A stretch of 64,000 nt of DNA, from the NCBI GenBank assembly GCA_963920525.1, contig OY986439.1:23092819-23156818 (forward strand), in the 5' to 3' direction. The translations under genes and the position numbers were made by a program. This document shows positions 55,417 to 64,000 of this stretch, piece by piece. Positions within the stretch are counted from its first letter, which is position 1, and every line of letters begins with the position of its first letter. Under the pieces are notes generated by a model. It saw nothing but the letters and a program-made list of their open reading frames with translations, ran no database searches and was not told the DNA's origin. The DNA is from Dichetophora obliterata. Taxonomy: Eukaryota > Arthropoda > Insecta > Diptera > Sciomyzidae.

Positions 55417-57071
55417 TCTTCTTCTTCTATATATATAAAATGGAATGTGTGTTTGTTTATTTGTTTGTTTGTACCTTATAGGAGACCAAACCTCTAGACC
55501 GATCTTCCTGAAATTTTCACAGCATTTAACTGGGACTCTGGCATGATTAATAGGGTACTTTTTCGACCACGCCCACTTTTACGCCCACTTTTTTAAAATT
55601 ATGTAATTGCTCCCATATAGTTTTTAACAGATTTACTTCAAATTGTATACACATTATACTCCAGGCGAGGTAGAAATAAACATTTTGTACGCCACGCCCC
55701 CTTTAACGCCCCTTTTCATGCCAAATTTAAGTTTTAAACTTTTTGTTCTCTGTACAAATTTGTTCCTTCCAACGGATTATTTTTTATTTGGTAGTATATT
55801 GCTCTTAATACTGTTAACGTCGCCATATTACTATGAACCACTCCCACTTCACCGCTCCCTTTTTTAATTCAGATACTTATACCACTGACAATGTTTGCTA
55901 TACAAAATACTTTTTTGTAATATGTATTTACCTAAAGTTTTATATACTTTTTATCTACAGGTAAGGTAGCCATAGATTTTTTATTACCAAATCCCCCTTT
56001 TTCGCCCCATTTTACTTTAATTATAATTAATCTGCTTTCAATATGGTATATTTATATAAAAATGAATGTCTGTTTGTCTGTTTGTTTGTTTGTGCTTTAT
56101 AGGAGCCCAAACCCTTGGACCGATCTTCCTGAAGCTGTCACAGTATGTTACTATGACTCTGGAAGGAATAATAGGCTATATGAAGTTTTTATTGGACAAA
56201 GGGGCGTGGCACCGCCCATATAACCAAAAATTTAAATCGCCATATTTTGGGCATTTTTTGACCTACGTCGATGATATTTGGTACATATGGTATTGGTATT
56301 ATTAGGAATACGTACCAGGAAAAAAGTGGGTGGGGCCACGCCCATTTTTAGGAAATTTAAAAATCGTAATGTAGTCTTAACTACTGGACCGATCGTCATT
56401 AAATTTTCACAATAGGATATTCTTACGAAATAATAAATTCTTGACTTTATAAAGTTGTGAGTGGACAAAGGGGCGTGGCCTCGTCCATATAACCCAAAAT
56501 TTAAAATCGTCATATCTTGGGCATTTTTTGACCAACGGCGGTAGTATTTGCTATATATGGTATTAGCATGAATAAAAATACGTACCAAAAGAAAAGTGGG
56601 CGGAGCACGCCACTTTGTTTGCGATATATTGGAGGCTGGACCTGTTAGCCGATCTTAAATTTTCACAGCGTGCAGCTTTGACTCAGGAATACTTATTACA
56701 TGATAATACTTTTCGACCATGCACACTTCTGCACCTACTTTTTTACTACGTTTATTAACGGCTTTACCTCAAATTTAAAATACATATTAACTAAAATAGT
56801 AAGGTAGTCCCATTCTCTTTCTCCGACAACTGTCTGCAAAACAGCTGATTGTGAAATTGCTGCTTTTTGATTGGTCTAAAAATAAAAAGGGGGAGCATGA
56901 AGCAAATTACATGCGGTTCAGTACTGAATTCTAATTGGTTTACAACAAAAAAAAGGGAGAAGCATTGCGATAATTAAATTAAAATTAAATAAATAAATTT
57001 TTGTAAATATATAAATACTTTTAATTTTATTTTATAACGAGGGGGTAGCGAAGCACACCGGGTTCAGCTAG
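55417..57071 (+). mobile_element. Non-autonomous Helitron
   Basis: The 5' end reads A|TCTTCTTCTATATATATAAA followed by a 'tttgtttgtttgtttg' region. The 3' end reads GTAGCGAAGCACACCGGGTT, then CAGCTAG|T. The 5' TC, 3' CTAG, insertion between A and T, and the lack of terminal inverted repeats or target duplication are Helitron features. A second 5'-type start lies at about 56050 ('tatataaaaatgaatgtctg'), so two copies may be nested or fused. There is no Rep/helicase. The GCGAAGC word near the 3' end can form a very stable mini-hairpin. Confidence 0.75.
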
Positions 57072-57674
57072 TATATGTATATATATGGGCATTTCCAAAC
57101 TAGCGTTACGTACGATTTTTATGAAAATATATTTAAAAAAATAATGAAAAAGTCTTATTTTCAAAAAGTATTTTTTATATTTGCATAGTAATTAAGTAGT
57201 ACTGTTAAAACAATGACAACAATCGATCCTAAGGACTTAAAGATATAAGCAAAAATATGTGCTGGCGTTACGTAAAACAGAAGTGATTTTTGACTTGGAT
57301 TACCGAATTTGCATAACTCTCTGAATTGGACAAGACTTTTTGTACACAACTTTTCTTCGAAATATCTGAAATAATGTTAGTTTGTTTTTCAAATTATCGA
57401 ATTTAAAAAAACTTCTCTGGCTTTTTTTATTGGGCTTTTTAATCTGGCATTACGTAACTTAAATTTCCATTGTAGCTCAATTAAGTAATTAAGTAATAAT
57501 GTAGTTAAGTAATTATGCAATTAAGTAATTAAAAAATAAATTTAATATATTTTTCATTCCTTGGCTCAACAATTTTTTTATTATCTTTAGCCAATGTCTT
57601 TAATTTTTACTAAAACAAAAACATTTACAAAACATTTACTAATAAAATTTAAATGTTTCTCTTAGATAATAGTA
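57072..57674. other. AT-rich intron stretch
   Basis: No gene. Words such as 'gcgttacgta' or 'ggcattacgtaac' recur near 57103, 57263 and 57445, possibly remnants of one element. Confidence 0.4.
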
Positions 57675-58070
57675 GGGGTATTCACGGGTTGTTGCGAATT
57701 GTAAGAGTGTGAAAATGCAAGATATTATGCGCACTAACGCTTGAACATCAATATTGCAACTTAATTATGCAATAAAAATTATATGTCGAATGCACAGTAA
57801 ATATATTGTCACCTCATTTCAAAATCACAAAAAAAAAATCAACGAAAAAAATTTACCCAGGTGGCAACTATGTTTGAAAACAACCAAAACATGAGTCAGC
57901 TGTTTAGCATCACTGCTTGTGCGTTCTCGCAATAGGTTTTGGCAGTGCGTAATTCAAGAAGAGTTGCAAAATTGCTTCTAATGTGTTTGTTGTTGGAGTG
58001 ATGCGAAAGTTCGCAATCTTGCATTTTCGCATCGTCGCAACTGCGTTTCGCATCAACCCGTGAATACCCC
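57675..58070. mobile_element. MITE with GGGGTATTCACGGGTTG ends, TSD TA
   Basis: The inverted ends GGGGTATTCACGGGTTGTTG and the complement GGGGTATTCACGGGTTGATG are flanked by TA (57673-57674 and 58071-58072). A second pair of 'gcgaa'-rich words lies just inside. The body of 396 bp has no transposase. TA duplication fits Tc1/mariner-type mobilisation. Confidence 0.8.
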
Positions 58071-58229
58071 TATTATAAAATAATAAGTTTTTAATAAGTT
58101 TTAATTTTTTGGTCGCTGTAGACTTTTCTGTGGAAATGGCCATACGTAAAAATTTTTAAATAACAGGTGTAAACGAATGCGTTCAATTTGATTTTATTCA
58201 CAAAAAGTTAATCAGTGAATAACGAAATA

Positions 58230-60812
58230 AGAATGCATTCAATGAATGCAAAATTGATTTATAAATTAATTAACGTTAAATTCATATTGATTTAAAAAAA
58301 AAGATTAATTATTCATTTCAATTATTCGTTTTCATTATTCAGAATAATGAATCAATTTTTTATTCATTTGAATGCAATTCACAAAGAATTTAAGAATTTT
58401 AAAATATTCTTTCTTTATTCGTTATTCATTCTTTATTCGTTATTTATTTTTTATTCATTATTCATTTGTTATTCATTATTAATTTTTTATTTATTATTCA
58501 TTTTATATTCTTTATTCATTTGCTACTCATTATTAATTTTTATTCATTATTAATTCCTTCATTATTAAAAAAAAATCTGGTTTTTTTCGTCATAACTCTC
58601 AAACCATACATCCTACAAAAACAATTTATGCACCAAAATGTTTGTAATACATATACACACAAGACTGCATTCTTACAAAAAATAATTTTTTTTTAAGAAT
58701 CTTAGTTTAATACGTCATTTTTGGTGCACCAAAATGTTCGTTAAGCCTCTACCTACAAGGCGGCATCCTTGAAAGAATTTTAAAAATTATATTACATGTT
58801 AATTTCATATGTCTTTTTGAGTGATATTTTTTTCGTTTTTTTGTCATAAAGTTCCCATAAAATCCAAAATAACAAGGACGATTCATGCGTAAAAATGATC
58901 GTCATGGCATCGTCTTTAAGACGGGTTACTTCTTTGTCGAAATGCGTTTTGCTCTTTCTCTTATAGTTTAGGAGTTGTAGAACACCTTTTTGTAGTAATA
59001 GTAGGCCAAAAGCATCTGGTTTTTCGTCATAACTCCCAAACCATACATCTTACAAGGGCAATTTATGCACCAAATTGTCTGTAATACATATGCACACAAG
59101 ACTGCATTCCTACAAAAAATATTTTTTTTTTCAAGAATCTTATGGCGTTTTCTTTTCTCAAAAAATTCCGAATTTTTTCTGCCCTCTTTGAGAATTCTGT
59201 ATTTTTCCGTTCTTTTCTCGATACAAATTGTGACCTCTAAAATGGAATCGTGTTCTTTTCTCGAAAATGTTGACCTCAGATGTAGAAAAAATACAGATTT
59301 TATGCACTCACAAGATCGACGGTTTTGAAATTCTGCCCTCAAATGATACCAACTGAATGAACAAAAAAGTTATATGTTAGTAAAATATTAAACATTATCA
59401 TTGACATTTCATTACAGTTTAATCTTTTTTACGGATGACAAAATAAGTATTATAAAAATTGTGATGTGGCAAATATAAACGCAACAGTTGGGTCTGCAAC
59501 TAATGTTATTATAAAAGAATTGCTAGAAACGTATTCGTCCTTATCCAATGATGAAGATCTAATGATTCTCGATTACCGAGAACAATTCAATGAAAGAAAT
59601 AAAATATTATTTAATTCTTTTATTTACTTCTCTACGTAGCAAATCTTTGTAAGATATTTTTGAAGTTGTTCGCATTTGTTTTCTTAGTTCAATTTATTTC
59701 TCAAAAGCAAACAACAGTGCAGCCAACACACCATCATTGAAAAAATTAATTTATTTTTTAATAACTTGTTTTTCATTATTAATTTTTTATTCATTATTTA
59801 TTCTTTATTAATTACTAATTTTTTATTTATTATTTACTTGTTATTCGTTATTAATTTTTTATTTATTATTCATTTTGTATTAATTATTAATTTTTTATTC
59901 ATTATTCATTTGTTACTCATTTTTTATTTATGGCTTAGGACTAAAATGAATAAAAAATTAATAATGAATAAAAAAAGTAATAATGAATAACAAGTTAATA
60001 ATGAATAAAAAATTAAAAATGAATAAAAAATGAATAATGAATAAAAAATGAATAATAGATAAAAAATGAATAATGAATAAAAAATGAATAAAAAATGAAT
60101 AATGAATACAAAATGAATAATGAATAAAAATTAATAATGAATAAAAAATTAATAATGTATAAAAAATTAATAATGAATAAAAAATGAATAACAAGGATAT
60201 AATCAATAAAACTTAATAATGAATAAAAAATGAATAATGAATAAAAAATTAATAATGAATAACTAGGATATAATGAATAAAAATGAATAATGAATAAAAA
60301 ATGACTAAAAATGAATAATAATTAAAAAATTATTAATAAATAAAAAATTAATAATGAATCACAAGTGAAGAATGAATAAAAGATGAATAATGAATAAACA
60401 ATTAATAATGAACAAAAAATTAGTAATGAACAAAAAATTAATAATGAATAACAAGGGAATAATGAATAAAAAATTAATAATTAATAAAAAAGGAATAATG
60501 AATAACAAATGAATAATGATTATAAAATGAATAATGAAAGAAAAATTAATAAAGAATAACAAATGCATAATGAATAAAAAATTAATAACAAATAAAATAT
60601 GAATAATGAATAAAGAGGAAATAATTTAAAATTCCGAAATTCTTTGTGAATTGAATTTTTTGTGAATAGCATTGAAATGAATAAAAAATTAATACATTAT
60701 TCTGAGCAACGAAAATGAATAATTGAAATGAATAATTAATCATTTTTTAAAAAATTAATTAAATTAAAAATTTTATTTATAAATAAATTTTGCATTAATT
60801 GGCTGGAATGCA
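58230..60812. mobile_element. Foldback element with AATGAATAAAAAATT-type minisatellite arms
   Basis: The left arm (58230-58560) and the right arm (59940-60812) are inverted. Outer parts pair over about 150 bp ('ttaattattcatttcaatta', 'attcagaataatg', 'attcacaaagaatt'). Inner parts are arrays of 'attcattattaattttttat' and its complement; another stretch at 59755-59935 has the left orientation. The spacer (58561-59750) is unique apart from a direct repeat. Open frames in the arrays (Ile/Phe/Leu-rich) are repeat artefacts. Confidence 0.7.
58569..59142. repeat. Direct repeat of about 130 bp in the foldback spacer
   Basis: 58569-58700 and 59009-59142 are similar copies that share 'gtcataactc', 'aaaccatacat', 'caatttatgcaccaaa' and 'cacacaagactgcatt'. 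They are separated by about 310 bp of different sequence. Confidence 0.75.
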
Positions 60813-60979
60813 TAAAAAGTGAGCATTTGCTCCGACTTGATTTTTCAAGTAAAATCAAGAGAGTTTATGAGTTTTTCCGACTCGATTTTTCAAGTAAAAA
60901 ATTCATAAACTCTCTTGATTTTAATCGAAAAATCGAGTCGGAGCAAAAGCTCACTTTTTATGCATTCCAACCATTGAAT
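60792..60979. mobile_element. Hairpin at the right end of the foldback
   Basis: The inverted arms contain GGAATGCATAAAAAGTGAGC, then 'tgctccgact' and 'aatcaagagagtttatga', with a short A-rich centre. It overlaps the last bases of the foldback right arm, so it may be part of that element or a MITE next to it. Confidence 0.65.
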
Positions 60980-61337
60980 GCATGCTTATGTCGTTATTCA
61001 GTTGTACCTAAAATTCTGAATATGAATGCCGATTTTACAGCTCTGTTAAATAACTAGCAGGCCGCAGTTATCCGCGTCTTGAAACTCTCGCAACACAAAT
61101 GCATGAAAAGAAAACGTTTAAGCAATGCGTGGCAGCTGGGATGATTTCTTGAATAACTTAACACTTTAATTAAATATAATTCTTATTAAAATTTCGAAAG
61201 AAAAATAACCCTAAATAATGCTGTAGCACAAATATGATATGTTAAAACTATTGTCATAAAAATCGGCCCAGCACTTTTGGAGTTTACCTGGAACACAACA
61301 TGTTCACTACAATTTCATATAACAGTATAAATAATTA

Positions 61338-61656
61338 GGCTATTTACAGTTTGAATACGCGGGTCTGCTATTTGTACGATTTGCTATTTGTACGCCAATT
61401 TACGAAAGCGTATTTTGCTTTGTTATTGTTTTGCATACAAACGCAAATACGCAGGCACGCGTAAATAAAAGTAGCCCTTGGACGTGTTTTTTGTACCTCA
61501 TTTTTTTATGCTTTGTCTGCAGCCGCATAATCACATACATCACAGGGTTGCATAAATTTTTAATACGACAGTCACATGGCGAGGTGCTCACAGTTTGAAC
61601 AATAACAAATGCTATAAATACGATTTGTTGAAAGTACGCTTAAACTGTGAATAGCC
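61338..61656. mobile_element. Uninterrupted MITE, GGCTATT(T/C)ACAGTTT family
   Basis: The inverted ends GGCTATTTACAGTTT and AAACTGTGAATAGCC are flanked by TTA on both sides (61335-61337 and 61657-61659). It is the relative of the host MITE at 25202-27404 in opposite orientation and lacks all three insertions found there. Confidence 0.8.
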
Positions 61657-61659
61657 TTA

Positions 61660-63846
61660 TAGATTTCTCCAACCTATGAAACCGCAAAGATACTTCATTT
61701 TGTAGTGTGTTCAAATTAAACCAAATCCGGATTTTTTAACTTTTGTACGCACAAATTATTTTCAAAACCATTGCAACATCTATTTGCACTGCCTCAACTG
61801 CCTCGTTATCGCTATCATCACAAGTTTTCACAAACATACTAACTATTCCATTCTAGGAAGAATCAAATGATAGGAGGTGTGTTTCTCGGTTTGTGTTTTG
61901 AAGACAGTCACGTTTGGGAAAAAATCCCAAAAATAAAATTTTGTTTGAATTAGCAGGCAGGCGTTAAAAATAAATATTTGCTCCGAAAACAATATGCACT
62001 ACTGATAAGTGGTATAAGCATCACCGAAATAAATATATATACTTTGTATGTTTAAAAGTGCAAACAAAGAACAGCTGATTATTTGAATATTGACAACAAA
62101 CAAGCGTTAGACGGGGCCTCAAACTATTAATTATCACGTTTCTATAGAATTTTTCCATAGAGATAATCGATTAAAATAAATACACAAATGCTAGCACGTT
62201 CTGTATTGCAAAAGGATTGCTCTGCACCAGAAAGTACAGACAGAAAATTTCAGTGTCTGACTCTATGTTTCACTATCATGACATATTATTTTTCTAATAA
62301 CTGTAAAAATAGTGAAGTTAATATTTTTTAAATTTTAAAGAAATTACGTTTTATAACAGCTGTGCACAGATTAACCGGTGCATTTAAGTACGAGTACTTA
62401 TGCACGTATCATCGTCAACATTTATCACCAATAATAACAACACTAACAATGATAAATTGAGCAAAACTAAGTAGTAAACAGTATATTTATGCTTGCTAAA
62501 TTGTGCCAAATTGATGTTGATCAACAGGGTCGTTCATACAAACGAGCGGAATAAATGAAAGCAATAAAAACAAAAATGTAAACAAAAAAAAAACAAATAT
62601 ATAATTTGTGGAGGCAGGCGTTTACCAACGCGTGCGATGCTCGTGCTGTGCACGTTTCAGGTACGAAAATCAAAATGAAAATCAGAAATAAAAACGGTCA
62701 CCCAGACTGACCCTTGAGGCATTCTCACTACACAACAAAGTAACCCGACTTTGAAGCATGCGACTAAGAAGCATGGTCATCTTGACTACTAGAAACTCAA
62801 AACTAGAGCAGCTACTTAGATATCGCAGAACCTTATCGGTAAATTTTTATGAGGGTTTCATAGCGCAAAAACACATATGCGTTGAACTTAATGCAGAACA
62901 AATATTTTTTTTTTATTTTCTAGTTTATAAATAAAAATAAGTACAGAGGAAGGCAATTTAGCAAGCGCAACCTTAAGCCTTCTACTCGTATTGTTGCAAA
63001 TGGTGCGGCTCAACACCAGAGCGTTGCTGATCGTGCAACGATCACGTGAATCAAGTGCGTGTAGATCGCACAGAACTTTACATTAGATTGCATTCACTTG
63101 CATTTAGGTTGCAGTTGATGTTAGTTTTTATTATCATTATTATTTTAGAAAATTAAATGTGACACAATTCTTTACGATAAGAATAAACAGTGGAAACTTT
63201 AAATTGGGTACTACTTTTGCATGATCGGCTAAATTATGTATATATGCAATAGTTTGCATATGTTAATTACAGTGCCAAACAATTTAAAACTTTGCGAATG
63301 CAACAAAGTAATCATGGTATATTTCTGAAAAGGGACGTTGTGAAGACCATTTTGGCTGAGCAAACTCAAAGAATTTAAGACTTTTTTAATGCAGCCATGG
63401 TATATTTCTTTTATATATATTGAGATATTTAAATATTTGCTTTTGATAAAAATTAAAAACATTGGCAATTATTAACGGATTCAGGATATATTTTTAGCAT
63501 TATTTATGGGTCAAATTTTATCACAGAGTAGTTATTTATAAAATAATTAAATAATATAAACGATTTTTTAGCCACAAATGGAGTTATACCACTATCAAAT
63601 AGAACATATGGGCATTTTCACTGAAAAGTCTACCGCGACTGAGAAATAAAATGTTACTGAAAATTGTTTTAAACCTTCATAACAGAGAAAAAATTTTTAA
63701 ATTTATATTGTGAGAGTACTGAGAGCTGATCTCAATTTGAATTTTGAAAAAATGGCATCAAACACGATGAATGGCAACAAAAGTAGAAAAATGGTGACAA
63801 AAGTTGAAAAATTTTAACAAAAGTAGAAATTTTATAAGTATGCTCA
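61660..63846. other. Intron 2, right part
   Basis: No further ETNPPL-like exon and no clear element. Less AT-rich patches (62620-62850 and 62950-63090) lack long frames. Near-tandem copies of about 20 bp ('ggcaacaaaagtagaaaaa', 'ggtgacaaaagttgaaaaa', 'ttaacaaaagtagaaattt') lie at 63760-63830. Confidence 0.5.
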
Positions 63847-64000
63847 TTAGGGCGGGTTGATTTGTATGGATGAAAAAAATTGAAAAATCGTATAGCAAAA
63901 ATGTAATTTACATAAAATTCTAAGATAATTCTCCGAAGAAACCATAGGCCTAAAATCAGACCCTAATCCGCGCCTCTAGACTTGAAATTTTTTTTCCTCT
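63847..64000. mobile_element. Second MITE of the TTAGG(C/G)CGGGT family, cut by the window edge
   Basis: TTAGGGCGGGTTGATTTGTA matches the left end of the element at 50112. The following sequence ('ctccgaagaaaccataggcc', 'agaccctaatccgcgcc') parallels the interior of that copy. The right end lies outside the window. Confidence 0.6.

Noticed and set aside
58347..60568. Several open frames rich in Phe, Ile, Leu and Tyr, like membrane proteins
   Set aside because: They are translations of the 'attcattattaatttttt' minisatellite arms on both strands. The repeated peptide words and lack of any start context argue against genes.

Overview
This window is AT-rich nuclear DNA from an insect, most likely a higher (schizophoran) fly. 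The evidence is short GT-AG introns in one gene and very long ones in others, a TATA/Inr promoter, dipteran-type host proteins, and a transposon load of RTE, Jockey-like and RNase H-bearing LINEs, a tRNA-derived SINE, piggyBac, hAT, CACTA, Helitron and foldback elements. The species cannot be fixed from the sequence alone.

Host genes occupy only a small part. (1) 6004-6192 (+) looks like the last coding exon of an unidentified gene entering from the left. (2) 7136-17479 (-) is a four-exon WD40 gene, DCAF6-like (a CUL4-DDB1 substrate receptor), encoding 689 residues; an 8 kb first coding intron is filled with mobile elements, and a probable untranslated exon ends at 18848. (3) 28824-30186 (+) is a compact, apparently intact six-exon Sirt6 gene (354 residues). 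(4) 41518-41606 and 53251-53369 (+) are the first two coding exons of a class III PLP enzyme of the ETNPPL/AGXT2L type, split by an 11.6 kb intron; the gene runs off the right edge.

The rest is mobile DNA, often nested. From left to right: a Tc1/mariner-like transposase relic and a foldback element (1-1890); a nearly full-length RTE LINE with 12-bp target-site duplications (1950-5066); nested inverted-repeat elements and a LINE in the DCAF6 intron (9638-17024); a composite foldback with a SINE (19247-23010); a four-part nest (25202-27404); a hAT-type element split by a LINE, ending 85 bp before Sirt6 (27458-28731); several hairpin MITEs and a 125-bp tandem array (30803-34657); a piggyBac split by a second element that is split by a LINE (35410-40905); hAT-like foldbacks, arrays and MITE clusters inside the ETNPPL introns (42186-52686); a Helitron (55417-57071); a foldback built of AATGAATAAAAA-type repeats (58230-60812); and an intact relative (61338-61656) of the four-part nest.

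The host genes do not form a pathway or cluster with a shared task. I saw no evidence of a new defence or metabolic system. The most informative signals are insertion histories: empty sites matched between copies, a template-switch scar inside a LINE reading frame, three hairpin MITEs sharing the target ATTT, and a young nest just in front of Sirt6. Exon boundaries were read by eye from splice signals, reading phase and family resemblance.
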